64,000 nucleotides of DNA from Larix kaempferi (GCA_027924585.1 BSBM01000386.1:5968501-6032500), one strand, 5' to 3'. Shown: positions 33,788 to 47,387, counted from the stretch's first letter. Notes: generated by a model from the letters alone, not told the origin. Numbers and translations are program-made.

Positions 33788-35111
33788 TAGCCTGAAAGAA
33801 GGCATGATATGGCATGTCTGACACTTGTTGCACTTACGATGCTAGGGCTTGATATAGCAAAAACCAGTCATCGTAGAACTTTCACTATAAATCCGTTTTG
33901 GTGATGTTTTAGGATCTGAAACCTTTACAGATCGAAGATTAAATCTCCATGTACCCTGTGTCCAAAGGAAAACCTCTAATTCGTTTTACTTTGTGATTTA
34001 TGATCTGTACAATATAGGGTTTCTGCCTCTTCCAGATTTGAGTCAAAATCAGGTGACCATGGGAAAAAGGTCATAACTTGGGCTAGGAAGCTCCAAATGA
34101 AATTTAGTAAAAAGTGACAGGTATTAAACAGACTGTACTATCTCAGGAAAAGTTTTCAAAGGCCGACGTTGAACCAATGACACATGGCACGCTGTACAAT
34201 TTCACTCTCCTGTATTATCTCATAAAAAAGTCACGTTACGACACTTGGCATAACTCTCTCTCAGAGAATCCAATTGAGATCAGACCTATCAGGATGGAAA
34301 GATAATAGGTCGGGCTATCCCAATAAATGCTTTTAGAGGCCGAAGGTGAAACAGTGACATGTGGCACTCCGTACAAGTTCGCTCTCCTGTATTATCCCAT
34401 AAACAGGTCACGTTGCGACACTTGGCATAACTCTCTCTTAGAGAATCCAATTGAGGTCAGACCTATCGGGATGGAAAGATAACAGGTCGGGATATCTCAA
34501 GAATCGTTTTTAGACCCTATGGATCAAAAAGTTTAGAGTTACACCAGAAACAATCAGGGACATATTTCTGTCAAAACAGAATTATTTTTGAGTACCTTCA
34601 TTCATGGCTTCCGGAATTTAGGGCTTCGGAGAAAGTTGGAATTTTTGTAATCAGAGACCATGGCTGGATGGTACTCATCAAAATTAAAATTTAGAGACCA
34701 AGATCAGAATTTTTGGTTGGGCAGAAGGCCAGGCTTGATCAAACCCTAGTTCGGGACTTTGATCATAAAAGTGGAAAATTAGGGTTTCTGCAAAAATGGG
34801 AATTTTTGAAATCTGTGACCACGGCTGGAAGCTCCTCATAAAAATAGAAGCTTAGAGCTTTGGATCAGACCTTTTGATTGGGAAGAAGAGTGGGATTCAT
34901 CAATCCCTAGTTCGAGGTCACGTCCAGCGAATCTGAAAGTTTCAAAGGCAAAATTGAGGAGTGAAACTTTGTAGTTTTCAAATTTTGAATATACCAGCTT
35001 GATCAGCTCATCAAGGCGCATATTTCTATCCTTTTGGAAGTTTGAAATTCAAAGTTTGAATTTTTGGGGTTTCTCTGACAAACCCTATTATAGCTCAAGA
35101 TCCAGTTCCTG
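33788..35111 (+). other. Copia-D leader with direct repeats
   Basis: Non-coding. Two copies of a roughly 170-bp unit (about 34145-34315 and 34325-34495) share 'cacgttrcgacacttggc' and 'tcagacctatc'. Two diverged 180-bp units follow. Confidence 0.7.
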
Positions 35112-35240
35112 CAAATCAAGTGGATTGGGTTAATCCTAGAAGAGGATGGATTGGTCACCTGCATAAGTGAAGAAGTTCCTGTTTTAGAGGGAGATGAGGC
35201 TAAGGCCTTCCATAAGAAGATTACAAGCAATCTTGACAGG
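35112..35240 (+). pseudogene. Copia-D gag remnant (43 codons)
   Basis: In-frame match to the IGLILEE to LHKK part of the Copia-A gag, without the frameshift present in Copia-B. It ends in GACAG followed by GTATGG, which resembles a 5' splice site. Confidence 0.75.
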
Positions 35241-36361
35241 TATGGCTTACAGGTATGTTTCGAATTCTGTTCATGATTAAGTTTATGATATGTTTGTCTT
35301 CATATCATTACAGTACAATCTTGATTAATTACTAGACTTGTCGTATTACCTTATAGAAGATATTCATTGATTAAGGTTTTGACACTTATGATTGTACTAA
35401 TGCATTGTGATGTTGTATGAGGTTTATGTTGTTTGCTAACAAAAAACGTACACCAAGAAAGTAAAATCATGTTCTACTTCAAGAACATATGCTCATGGTG
35501 ACATGAAGACAAAGATTCATCCATTGTCATGGATCACATAGAAGATCTACTTTCGAGGTATGTATAACTTGGTCATACAATGGTTAACTCATGAGACATG
35601 CAGGTTACTAGCCCAAGTCATTGAAGAGAACCAGAAGACGTTATGCGGGTATGTTAGACATAACTAGCTAGCATGCTAATCCAGGTATGTTTTTCCTATA
35701 TCAAGCTAGAATCCTACCTTGTGTTAGGATCTTATACTGTTGTGTTGTTGATAATGATTATTCATGAAGTTATAGGTTTGAATAATCATGGTTGTATGCA
35801 TATTATGTTTCTTACCATAATTGATGATATGACTAACCAGAAGAATCATGAAGGTATAAGTTTGAATAATCACAGGTTTCATGCATATTATATCTCTTAT
35901 CTTGATTGATGATTCAACTAACCAAAAGAGTCCTATGATCAAATAAGAAAATGTATGAGTAAAAGAAGACTTCCCTGAAACCTTGAATACTAATGTTTAT
36001 TATCTGTGAATGATCATGAATATACATGTTTAAGATTATTGTGTTTTGATAGTGTTAAGATTATACTAATAAATGTGTGATTATGTATGAGACCTAAAGG
36101 ATAACACAATGATGATACTACTAAGCATGCATAGTGATTAAGGATGGATGTAAGTTCAAGGACAGGTAATCCAGGAAGCAAAGATCAAGAGGGAGCACAC
36201 TCTAGTTGTTCCTGCAAGAAAGCAAAGGAGCACACTTCAGTAGTTTTTGCAAGGATACAGATATTCAGAGGGAGTTGACCACTTCTCACAATCCACATAA
36301 GAATGGAGTTGCAGAAAAGAAGCAAAGACTAAGAGGGAGTCAACCCAACAAACACACAAAG
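35241..36361 (+). other. Copia-D spacer
   Basis: No pol homology. It holds repeated AG/GTATGT words (for example near 35251, 35557 and 35682), repeats of a 'ggtttgaataatcatg' unit, and 'agagggag' purine runs. The stretch 35673-35909 stays open in all three family copies but has no recognisable protein signature. Confidence 0.55.
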
Positions 36362-36779
36362 ATAAGTATTTGAATTGTCATTACTTGCATATTTTATTGT
36401 TTAAATAATACTGTTCAATAATGTATATAATGATGTTCCTAGAATTAGGTTGTGTATTATGCATATTAGAATAGTTGCATTGATGAACAGTATACTACTA
36501 ATATGCATGGGTAAGTGGCCTATGGCACTGTACAACATTCCATTGCTACTTATCTAGAATGAAACCTCTTTGCTGACATGTTGGGAGTTGTGCACATTCT
36601 TAACAATGTTCTGGTAGAGATTGGAAGGCATCTAGAAAGTTACGGAATATGGATAAATGTTGTATTGAAGCATTGGCTAAGATAATTGCATGACTGTATG
36701 ACATATTTCTTTATGTGTAAGAATTTGTTCTAAAAAATATGAGATGTTTTCTAATCATGCAGTTTAACTTGTTGTGTAG
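36362..36779 (+). other. Copia-D intron-like segment
   Basis: A 418-bp segment exactly absent from Copia-B. It begins ATAAGTATTTG (a GTAAGT donor with G1 changed to A) and ends with a plant-like CTAAT branch site, T-rich tract and TTGTGTAG. It is about 418 bp here versus 390 bp in Copia-E. No terminal inverted repeats or target duplication, so it is not an obvious transposon. Confidence 0.72.
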
Positions 36780-36789
36780 GAAATATCGT

Positions 36790-38147
36790 ATGCCATCACC
36801 TACAAAAGAAGAACTACAACATTTGTTCAGCAACAAAATTATCTATTGAAGATATTGAAGTTCCCAGGATACGGAAAGAATGCCATGATCCGTAGATCAT
36901 GAAGAACGATGTTTGGGATGCGGTCCCAAGAGCTGAAGGGAAGTCTATTGTGAATTCCAAATGGAACTATTAGATCAAGCATGCTGCAGATGGCAGCATT
37001 GAGAAATATAAAAGTGATGAAATAGAAGATGCACTAGATGGATTTCAAGACAGCATGGTGTAGTCATATATGTGTGCAGAACTTGGTATGGTAGGATAGA
37101 CAGCTTTCTATCCAGTTTGGGTTTTACCAAGAATAAAGCGGATTCCAACCTTTTCTACAAGGTTGAGGAAGGAAATCCAGTGATACTACTTTTGTGTGCG
37201 GATAACCTGTTTGTTACAGGTAAATATAGATTGATTGCCGACACGCAGTGGAAGCTTGCTGCTGAGTTCGAGATGAAGAACTTGGGGATGATGCACTATT
37301 TGTTTTTGGAATGGAGGTGTGGCAGAGTGCAGCTGGAATATTCCTTGGACAAGGGAAGTATGCAGTAGAGATCCTAAATAGGTTCGGGATGATGGACTGC
37401 GAGGCTATGGCATCGAACCTGAAGCTTATGTGTGATGCTTCATCTGAACTAGTTGATGTCACTATGTATCGTCAGATGATTGGGTCCTTGATGTACCTGA
37501 CGAACATGAGACCAGATATTTTCTTTGCAGTGAACACATTGAGCCAGTTCTTGACAGATCCGAGGAGTGTTCACTTGGTTGCTATAAAGCATGTTCTGAG
37601 GTACCTGAAGCGTACAGTGGATTATGGGCTCAAGTACGAAGAGAATCAAAAGTTCAACCTACAAGGTTATGTTGATTTAGATTGGGCAGGCAGTGCTGCA
37701 GATAGGAAGAGCACATATGGGTGCTGCTTTAGTATGGGATCAGGTGTGATCTCTTGGTTCAGCAGGAAGTAGTCCTGCGTAGCAATGAGTACAGCTGAGG
37801 CAGAGTATGTTGCAGCCTGTTCAGCTAGTTTTGAGGCATTATGGCTATGGAAGCTACTTCTTGAGTTATTTGATCTCCCGTTGGATGCTACTGGTATCTT
37901 CTATGATAACCAGAGTTGTGTGAAGCTGTCCGAGAACCTAGTGTTTCATGACAGGTCGAAACACATAGAGATCAAATATCACTATATCAGGAATATGGTG
38001 CAGAGAGGAGCTGTGAAACTCCTGTACATTGCGACGGATGAGCAGATTGGAGATGTGCTAACGAAGCCACTAGCCAAGGCGAAGTTTGAGTACTTCAGGG
38101 AGAGGCTTGGTGTTCTTCAGATTGATGACACTTCGAGGAAGAAGTGA
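36790..38147 (+). pseudogene. Copia-D RT remnant plus RNase H
   Basis: Same architecture as Copia-B: RT start (MKNDVWDAVPR), missing RT centre, RTWYGRIDSFL, then LLLCADNLFVTG in place of the YVDD box. It shares Copia-B's frameshift at the MMHYLF position, has several stops (for example TAG in QDSMV*SYM and in SRK*SCVA), and then a full RNase H (DLDWAGS, TAEAEY, YDNQSCVKL, DEQIGDVLTKPL). Confidence 0.9.
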
Positions 38148-38219
38148 TGGACACATTTGCTGAAGCCATTCCAAGCATGTTGGAAGGAGAATTCTTCACA
38201 TGGCTGTGGATGTAAGCGC

Positions 38220-39420
38220 TGGATGATGAGCATCAGGATGATGTTCTAGTTTCTTCTTTGTATGATCAGTTGGATCATTTATATGTATATGTATGTGTGC
38301 ATCATGTTGGATGCTGGATATGATAAGTTGGATCATTTATATGTATGTACGCATCATGTTGGATGCTGGATATGATCGGTTGGATCATTTGTATGTATTG
38401 TGTATATGCATCATGTTGGATGCTTGGACCATGTATTTGTATATGTATCAGGTGGATACATTGTATGATCAGGTGGATCATGTATGGTGATATGTATCAT
38501 GTATTTGTATTTGTATCAAGTGGATACACTGTATGATCAGGTGGATCATGTATGATGATATGTATCAGGTAGATACTTGGTATGCATCAGGTAGATGCAT
38601 TGTATGATCAGGATGATCATGGATGACGAGCTTCAGGATGTTGCTCCAGATGACATGCAGCAGGATGTTGCAGTGATGATGATCAGGATGATCATGTGTA
38701 CATCAGGATGATGTATGGTGAGTATCAGGTTGATACTTTGTGGCCGTGGAACAGGTTGTGCAGATAAGCATGTAATTTGTGCCCTGGGATATTTGCAGAT
38801 AGTCTTTCAATATTTTGCCTATGGCATGTAATTTGTACCTTGGGATATCTGGAAAATGGTCTTTCGAGGTTTTGCTTGGGAGGACATATAATTTGTACCC
38901 TGGGATATCTGCAGATAGTCTTTCGAGGTTTTTCCTATGGCATGTAATTTGTGCCCTGGGATATCTAGAAGATGCTCTTTAAAGTTTTTGTCCTATGGCA
39001 TGTAATTTGTGCCCTGGGAGATCCGATAGGTTGAGCCGTGTGCTTGTAATTAGTCCTGGGATGCTCTTTCGAGGTTTTGCCATGACCACATGTAATTTGT
39101 GCCCTGGGAGATCCGATAGGTTGAGCCTTGTGCTCGTAATCAGTCCCGGGATGCTCTTTCGAGGTTTTGTGGTGACCACATGTAATTTGTTCCTTGGGAG
39201 ATCCGATAGGTTGAGCCTTGTGCTCGTAATCAGTCCTAGGATTCTCTTTCGAGTTTTTGTGGTGGGGTCACATGTAATAAGTCCTGGAGATCTAGATAGG
39301 ATGAAAAAGGCCTCAGATGCTCTTTAGGGTTCTTGCTAGTCAAGAGACTCTTTTAAGGTTTTGTGATACACGTAATAAGTCCTGAGATTTCCATAGTATG
39401 GCCAGTGATGACGAAGACCT
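38220..39420 (+). repeat. Copia-D 3' repeat region
   Basis: First, several 45-65 bp units around 'gatcaggtggatca' and 'catcatgttggatgctgga' (38230-38620). Then one copy of the 'gatgacgagcttcaggatg' unit that is a tandem array in Copia-E. Then about eight units of 'catgtaatttgtgccctggga' with 'cgaggttttg' (38770-39380). Non-coding. Confidence 0.88.
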
Positions 39421-39590
39421 GCAGGTGGTGGGCCTACATCCAGTATGAAAAAGGACTGGCTCTGTAGAACATCCTATGACGAGTAGATTCAGAGATTGAT
39501 TGAGATAGCAGCAGCAGTGACGATGATCCAGAGAAGATGACTTGTGCTAGAAGACCTGTGTCGAGAAATACCTTCCTAGTTAAGAGGGAG

Positions 39591-40236
39591 TGTTGATGTA
39601 TATGTAACTTCGGAATGTATTTCACATATATGTATATTTTATTCCTATAGAGATGTTATTATTCCTCTATACTGAAGTGTCATCATTTATATTGTAAGTG
39701 TCGTAACTTATACTTGATGGGTTATTAGACCACCTTGTTGGGGTCGGCCCTGTATAAGTCATGTGGGTTAAAGCATTATTAGACCACCCTATTAGGGGTT
39801 GGCCATGTGGGTCAAAGGGTTATTAGACCACCCTAGTGGGGGTCGGCCCAATTAGCATTATGTTATGTGGTTAAGTTGAGGCTGACGTAGTTGCGTAAAG
39901 GTCAAGTCAAGTTAGTGTATAAATAGAGAGTGTGTCTCTCTCATTTTACACATTCTATTCTCTCACTCACACTGTGGAGAGTGGCACACTTGTGGAGGAG
40001 GAGGATCTGCTGCTAGGAGAATACTATCTCTTGTATTCTGGTTGTATCATTGCTTTATCTATCTTTGAGGAAGTTATTGGGGTTTTTCACCTTTATGGTT
40101 TTCCCCAAGTAAACTTGGTGTGTCTTCTGTGCTTGCATTATTGTGTCCATGAATGATATGCTGTAGATTTGTTGTACATGTTGTTCTCTCAATTAAGAGC
40201 CTAGATCAGATTGAAGTAAATTTTGAAAATTTAACA
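39591..40236 (+). repeat. Copia-D 3' LTR
   Basis: 646 bp, TGTTGATG...TTTAACA, followed by the GTACA duplication. Confidence 0.95.
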
Positions 40237-40287
40237 GTACATTGGTAGTCTTCCCCTACTATAAGGTAAATTCCCTAACAACAGAAC

Positions 40288-40305
40288 TGACGACTCTGTT
40301 GGGGA
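40288..40305 (+). promoter_or_regulatory. Gypsy-3 primer-binding site
   Basis: TGACGACTCTGTTGGGGA, four bases after the LTR end. It resembles the TGGCGACTC...GGGGA site (tRNA-Arg type) of Tat/Ogre-class elements, with a decayed third base. Confidence 0.65.
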
Positions 40306-42493
40306 GCACCATTTTGTTTGTCTACTTTGGGGACTCTTCTTGTGTTTTCCAGTTTCATAACTTGTTTGGTCTCTTTTATAAGTGTCTAGGACATCTTGGA
40401 CCTTTTGTGCCTGACTCATCTCTTCTGATCTGCAAACTCTTCTTTTTTTTTTACGATTTTCTCAGAGCCACCCGCGATTTTCCTGTACATACAGGCACAG
40501 ATTTTAAGTTACACTCATGATTTTCCCTTGGAGGTACCTGCAGTTAAGTAGTTGCAGCCACCTGTTGCTAACTGTAACAGTCACGAACATCTTCTGAGTG
40601 ATTTTTTCTCTTTGAGTTGGGGTTGGGTCTTAAGCCCCAGTGTGTTGGATTTGGAACCTAGTTTTTTGTTCTGACACCTCCCTCAGGTTGATTGAGTGTC
40701 CTTTTGAGTCTTTTTATAGCCATTTGTAGAGATTTCCATTATTATTTCTACTTGATTCAGTAGGTTTCTAGGCTTTCTTTTTCTTTCTTAAAATACTTTT
40801 CAAGGCTCACCTGTAACTTGTATGTATTTACAGTCTCGCGTTTTCTGCCCTAACCGCGAGTTGCTGCTATAAGTATCTGCGCGTGAACTGCGATTTGCTG
40901 CATTACACAACCATGAATTTTTCCTAAGACTCTTCTTTTTTAATTAAGGTTTGGTCTTAGGTGGGTTTGTCTATGGATTTGGAAGTATGTTAATGGCCTG
41001 ATACCCCTGGGACATTTGTTCACTGTCTGCTGAGTCTAGTTAGAAGCTTCTTTACAAGTTTCTTAAAAGTTTTGTGCTTGTGAAGTACCCGTGCTTTCTA
41101 TCCCATTTCCTTGTTTGGTGAGTTCTTGGTTTCTTTCCTCGTTGATTGTTGATGTTTAGGAGTAGATTTATCTTTGCTTAAAGGTATCTATGTTTCTACT
41201 TTACATGTCAGTTTTCTCTGTTTGCATTTTGTTCCAAAACCTAGTTACTTTTAACAGCAACTAGTTGGGTTAGTCTTTGTCGATCTTTCATAAGGTCTGA
41301 TTGCTTTAGTTTGGGTTTTTTTTTTCTTTACTTGCATAGATCGATAAGGCTTGTTGGTTCATTCTTGTTTTGCATTTCTTTCGTAGTTAAAGAAAAAACA
41401 AATTTAAAAAGAATTTTCCTTTTTTTGCAAGAGTTGTCATTCATTTTTCAAAATAGTTGTAGTCATTAGTACTGTTATCTTTGAAAATACAAAAAGAACT
41501 TTTATGCTTAGATTTTCTTTGATTTTCATGTTTTGAAAGAGAAACAAAAAAGCACATTTGTGAAGTTTTACATTTTACACGCACTTTATTTCCAGTTGTA
41601 TCCACATCACACATTGCACTATCCTTTGAGTAAGTAACAACCTATAAAAAGAACCATTAATAAAATATATTAGTAACGGTTTTTTTAGGGTTACACACAT
41701 CAACTAGCTTAGGCAAGGGTTTGGAATACATCACTTTAATCCAAACCATTCAAATCTCAAATCATAGTACAAACTATCATTTAGGTAAATCCACTATTGT
41801 GGAGCTATCCAGGAAGCTATACTCAAACTAGAGTTGAGCATGAGGTCGTGTAATATTGGATTGTTGGGGGTAACCCCCTAATTTGCTTTCAAGCATACAC
41901 CAGATCCTTTTCATGTACGAGAATCCACTAGTGCCTTGTGAACTCTTGGATTTCGGGCTTAGTTACCCTGCCCATGTGTCTTGGCTAGACCCGTAACTAT
42001 CCCCTCGGGTTCTTTATGAAATTTTGGTATCCTTTAGTATATTTTGACCTCTAGGGATCTACACAGATGACAATAGAAGGTTATTTCTACTGTACCTAGG
42101 ACATACACGGGAGGAAACCCTCTCCAACGATTTGGGAAGGCGGTTTGGTGATTCAAGCACTTGCACCCAGAAAGCTTGTATGTGGACCCTAGGTAGCTGT
42201 TCTTCAATATTATACTAGTTTGTTCTAGGCCCTCATCATCCCAAACTTACTTTTGAGAATATTTACCTTTGTTTTCCTAGTCTAGATTACTTTAGGACAT
42301 TTTTAGTGGTGTGTTGTTTGCTCCAAGTTGTTAGTGGCCCCTAGATTTAGTACTTAGTATATTTTTCATATAATTGTGGAGGGACCAACCTCTCCATACG
42401 TCACAAAGGTTGCAAAACCTTCCTCCATTTACAGTGGAACCTCCCTCGCCACCGCAACGAAGGAGAATTGACTCTCGTAGTTCTTACAAAATT
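40306..42493 (+). other. Gypsy-3 leader
   Basis: A 2.2-kb untranslated region, T-rich, with no supported gene. Long leaders are usual in Tat-class elements. Confidence 0.6.
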
Positions 42494-44741
42494 ATGGGAA
42501 CAACTGAACAACCCATCGAACCTCACCTGATTAGTTAGGGTCAACCGGTTCAAGAAACTATTGAGGTTAAAGACTTGACTTCTGAATAGTTCATTACACC
42601 CTTCAACCCTCCTCTAACTGGACCCAATGATCCGATGTTGGAAAGAGTAGTTTCTATAGGGATTCCAGAACTAACTGTATATAGGTTTACACCTGTCGGT
42701 TTTATGGATAATTCAAGGGATGCATCGGGAGCTCCTTTTACTCCCACCACAGCTATTATTTCAGGAGGATTTTCCCCTCCACACACACACACATCGATAT
42801 CGAGCTCATTGTAGTTCACTTCTGCTTTGAATCCATCTTTCAACTTCAATGTTGGTCCCTTGAGTGTGTCGGGCTCTCAAGCTATGAAAACATACACTCC
42901 TTGTGGTTCCTCCATTAGAGAATCCAGTATTCATTTTTCAGGAATACCCTTGGTACCTTTTAAATCCTCTCCTTTTATGCATCAATTCCAGGGTAACCCC
43001 AACTCTGCTCCTTTTAGTCAAGGATTTCCCTGGTTTGGAGGACATATCGCTCCTTCAACACCTTTTGTATGCTCTATGCCTGCTTCATCTACTGCATCCA
43101 TGTCAAGGTTCAACCCCTTCATAGGTTTTTAGACACATTCATCTAATGTGCAGGCTTCTAACATACCTGTAGGAAGTACTCTCTTTTCACTCTTTGGTGG
43201 AGGGGGCATCAACAACTCTTTTAACCCACATTTCGGGGGTGCTTATACCCAACCAGAGTGGACGAGTACACAAGGAAACAATCCTTTAGCTTATGGTTGG
43301 AGCATCTTTAATAGCACTTTTACTTCACAACCGTTGGCTGGGGGGAAACCCAAACCAATAGTATAAAAGCCAGGTTTTGGGTGGTTCCCCTACCAAACTC
43401 CTCTTAATCAAATGCCATTGGTGAGGCCTCATTTTCCCTTTCTGTCAACTCTAAACTTTCCAGATCTTTCGAAACTGACTAATGATCCAGTGTGCCATAA
43501 CGTTGCATGGACACTAGTCCCAACCAAGTTTCCTTTTGACATCCAAAGTTCGAAGGTAATACTGGAGAAGATCTTGGTGACCATGTCACTACTTTCCATC
43601 TCTGGTGCTCTTCCAACTCTCTTAACGATGATTCCATTAGGTTGAGGATCTTTCAAAGGACCTTAACTAGTGTCGTAGCCAAGTGGTACATTGAACTTCC
43701 TGCTGTTGTATACGATAACTTTTGGAACCTAGCGATAGTGTTTTTGAACTACTTCCAGTTTCTTGTTCAGTATGATGCCGGTATAGATCTTCTGTCCACT
43801 TTTAGGAAGAACAAAGCCACTCACTTATCTGACCATATTTAGGAGTGGTGAAGACAGAAGAGACTCATCAAGGCTGAGATCCATTCAGAGTTCCTTTTAG
43901 AGTGGTACTTGAAATCACTCCTTCCTTATATTTATAATGATGTCGCAACTTCTGGGGTGATTTCTGAGGAAGAATCAATCCTAAGGACCCAACAGCTTGA
44001 CCTAGTTTACGCTCAATCTGGGATACTCTATGAGATCATTCCAGATGCACCAATATCTAATATAGATCTTGGAAAACCTAAGCCTGGACCACATGCTGAT
44101 GGCATTGTAGGTTCAACAGATTTAGCAGCACTAGAAGCTTTGACAAAACAAGTGCACGCACTTTTCGTGAAGAAGTCTGCTCTGAAGCAACTACAGTTGC
44201 AACCTACCCTTCAACAACTGAATTTGTACAACAAGTGTAGACAAATCAAAAGGGTCCTCAACAACCCAACAACAAAAATAAGGGTAAGAAAGTGGAGGGG
44301 AACCATGAGAAACCCAAAAACAACAAAAATTCTGAGGAGTGAAAAAAGGATAAAAATAAGGTTAAGTTTCCCTACAAGCTTTGCAAAGACAATCACCTTA
44401 CCTACCAGTTCCCTCTTATGGACGAAACCCAGAAGTTTCTACGTGAAAAGAAACCAGATGTCCTGAAGGATCCATTCCCTCATGGACAAGGCTCATCTTC
44501 TAGAAACTATAGTGATGGGGGCACTCCTCGTTCCTCGTCAGTTGATCAATCATTTCTCAATATGATTAACTCAAGTACGTTATTGCAAACTAGATCCAAG
44601 AATTATAACTTGGAATCACAGCAGAAAGATAAGGAAATCCCTGAAACATCTACTCCTCTTCACATTGAGAGACCAATAGATCCTTTTCCGAAGATCCCTA
44701 ACGGTGTCTTAAAACGGGATATGCAAAACTCCAATGCATGA
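42494..44741 (+). pseudogene. Gypsy-3 gag
   Basis: A frame from ATG (MGTTEQPIEP) runs to about 43547 with in-frame stops, through a Pro/Ser/Gly-rich N-terminal half and LNFPDLSKLTNDPVCH. A one-base deletion near 43547 then moves the capsid domain (RLRIFQRTLTSVVAKWYIELP, RLIKAEIHSEFLLEWYLKSL, QLDLVYAQSGILYE) to another frame. A further shift precedes the nucleocapsid part (KLCKDNHLTYQ then MDETQKFLREKKPDVLKDP), where two of the four zinc-knuckle positions have lost Cys. The motifs are those of Tat/Retand-class Gag. Confidence 0.85.
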
Positions 44742-47387
44742 GCTACTCCTAACTACTCTATTGTAGAGGATCTGGCTCAAATTCCTTGTGCAATGTCCAC
44801 ACTAGAAGTCTTGTATAGCTGTCCTTTATATATTAATGCACTTCTAGAGGTAATCGGTAGCATGGTCTCATCTAGTATGCTTGCTCGGTTTGATATGTCA
44901 AACATCAAACCCCGGTTACCATATCACGTATCCCTCTATATTGAATTAGTCCATGGCCCCAAAACCATTGGACGAACCATGGTAGATGAGGGTGTGTCTA
45001 CGTGTGTAATGTCAATATCCTGCTAGAAATCCCTCGGCTCTCCTGATTTAAACCCTTCCAATACACTACTTATGGATTTTGACAGAAGGTCATTCCGTTC
45101 GCATGGAGTCTGTCTTGATTTTGAGATTCAACTTGCTGGTAAGCTAGTTTCTATGGAGGTTGAATTTTTGGATTCTCCTCTTGACTACAATTTGTTGCTA
45201 AGAAGGATCTAGACATATGCTATGCAAGCTATTCCATCATCTGTTTTCTAAGTACTCATGTTCCCGCATGAAGGCAAGATCATCACAGTTGGTCAACTTT
45301 CATTTACTCAGAAAGACAACAATGATTCATCGGATTCGACAATCCCTTTGATTGATTAGATTCACCCGCCCAACGAGAGTCTGGGATTAGGCATGTATTC
45401 ATCACTGATGGGAACATTCGACCTACCTACTCCCATGAACTACATTGGCTCTGCAAGTACTTCTGACATTTTGTCTCAGGAAATCTTCATCGTTAGTCGA
45501 ACAACTGATCCTTGGATTCTTCCCACCCAGCAAGAACCAACTGTGCCCTTATATGTTGTAGAAGTAGCATACCAAGCAACAAAAAATGTTGCAACAGATC
45601 ATATCTCGACTTCATAAGTCTCCACAGAGTCAGATATGGACTATGCACCTGCATGATCAATCAAATCCATCCACTCTTTTGACTATCTGGATACTGTTTT
45701 CCCCTCTTATTAGGCTATTTTGGAACCCATGGTAGGTATGGATCATCCATGGGAACACATGCATCACAGGTCCTATTTCCTTCCGGATCTAGACAAGATA
45801 GAAAATGATGAGTTTTCAATGAGACTTGGTGATGATATTGATTTGTCCATCAATACTTCTACACAAAATATCTATGCTGAAGGTAACATGGCAAATATAT
45901 CGAGGACTATACAGATCGATATCTCCATTAAATGTGGCATTGTGGAAAACTTATTTATTGGACCAGACTATTCTCATGATGATATCACTTTGTATACCAA
46001 CCTTTTTAAGGAGTTCCGTGACGTGTTTTCTTGGCATTACAAGGAGATGCCCAGCATCGATCCCACTATAGTTGAGCATGTCATCACGACTTACCCTAAT
46101 GCTAAACCAATGATACAAAATCTCCGTTCGGTGAACCCTCAGAAAGCAGCGGCCATTAAGGCTGAAGTTGAGAAATTGGTAAAATTTGGCTTCATCTATC
46201 CAATCAACATGACAGAATGGGTCTCTAACCTAGTCCCAATCGATAAAAATCAAGGAACCATACGATTCTGTACAGACTTTAGGGACTTAAACAAATCCTG
46301 TCCAAAGGAAAACTACCCCACACCTTTCATAGATCATATTATTGACGTGTGTGCGGGCCATGAAATATTCTCTTTCATGGATGGTTTTTCAGTATACAAT
46401 CAGATCCAAATAAAACATGAAGACCGACATAAAACGACTTTCATTTGTCCTTGGGGTACTTTTTCTTATCGGAATATGCCATTGGGGTTAAAGAACATTG
46501 GAGCCACTTTCCAGCGTGCCATGAACTTTTCTTTCCATGATATCAATCATGTAGTTGAGCTATTTATGGATGATCTCCCAGTGTGATATCGTAAGAGACG
46601 AGATCATCCTGATCATTTGTGACTAGTGTTTGAGAGATGCAAATACTATAAGATTTGTTTGAATCCTAAGTAATGTGTATTCTGTGTCGAATCGAGATGC
46701 TTACTGGGTTTCATTGTCTCGAGTCATGGCATCATGGTCGAACCATTAAAATTTGAGGCCATCATGAATATTCCTCCTCCTTGAACACTTAAACAACTTT
46801 AGAGTCTGTAGGTTATGTCAAAATTTCTACAACATTTCATTATAAACTATTCTAAAATCATAAAGGGATTCATGAGACTGCTCAAGCAGGATACCCATTT
46901 TCTTTGGTAGGAGGCTGCTCAAACTTCATTTGAGGATTTGAAAAAGGCACTACTATCATCCCCCTTGCTGATCCCACTTGATTATACCAAGGACTTCCTT
47001 CTATATCTCACCGCACCAGTTTACACGATTGGTATAGTACTTGTTTAGGAGGATGACAAGCTTCAGGAGCATGTCATTTATTATCTTTCGCGCGCATTGA
47101 TAAATCCTTATATTAAGTATTCCTACGTCAAGAAGTTGGCATTAGCTTCCGTCCATGCAGTTCAGAGACTGCATCACTACATCCTACTACGAACCACCAT
47201 AGTTATTGCAGAAGTCAATCCTTTTCAATATGTTTTAACCTGGCATATGATTGGTGGGAAGTTCAATAAATGGATTGTCATTTTGCAAGAGTTTGACCTA
47301 ATTTTCCAATCCACTAAGTATAAGAAATATCTGGTGTTTGCCAAAAATATTTCTGAGTTTCCCAGTGACATAGTAAACAATGCGTAA
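44742..47387 (+). pseudogene. Gypsy-3 pol: protease, RT, RNase H
   Basis: Protease: RTMVDEGVSTCVMS, a lineage-typical variant of the active site, then SPLDYNLLLRR. RT: 45720-46586 is open, with VKFGFIYPINMTEWVSNLVP, CTDFRDLNKSCPKENYPTP, FMDGFSVYNQI and the catalytic box FMDD, then TGA. After that the thumb, connection and RNase H (FLLYLTAPVYTIGIVL, KKLALASVHAVQRLHHY, ILQEFDLIFQ) are recognisable but interrupted, and the first RNase H Asp seems replaced. Heavily decayed. Confidence 0.85.

Larger units (their letters stand above)
33130..40236 (+). mobile_element. Copia-D: non-autonomous Ty1/copia element in the Gypsy-3 LTR
   Basis: Two 646-bp LTRs, PBS, leader, gag remnant, intron-like segment, RT remnant with RNase H, repeat-rich 3' region, polypurine tract AAGAGGGAG (39582-39590). 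The flanks are perfect GTACA duplications (33125-33129 and 40237-40241). LTR divergence by eye is clearly higher than in Copia-B and Copia-E. Confidence 0.96.
32255..40283 (+). repeat. Gypsy-3 5' LTR, split by Copia-D
   Basis: LTR sequence occupies 32255-33129 and 40242-40283. It starts TGCTATCGGTCAAATT and ends CCCTAACAACA, just before the PBS. The uninterrupted 3' LTR shows the pre-insertion text across the Copia-D site. Confidence 0.88.

Noticed and set aside
36362-36779. MITE or other insertion instead of an intron in Copia-D
   Set aside because: No terminal inverted repeats and no target duplication, and the 3' end has a branch-site and acceptor layout; intron is preferred, though the AT donor keeps some doubt.
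42778-42794. CA microsatellite
   Set aside because: A short run inside decayed gag with no further significance.
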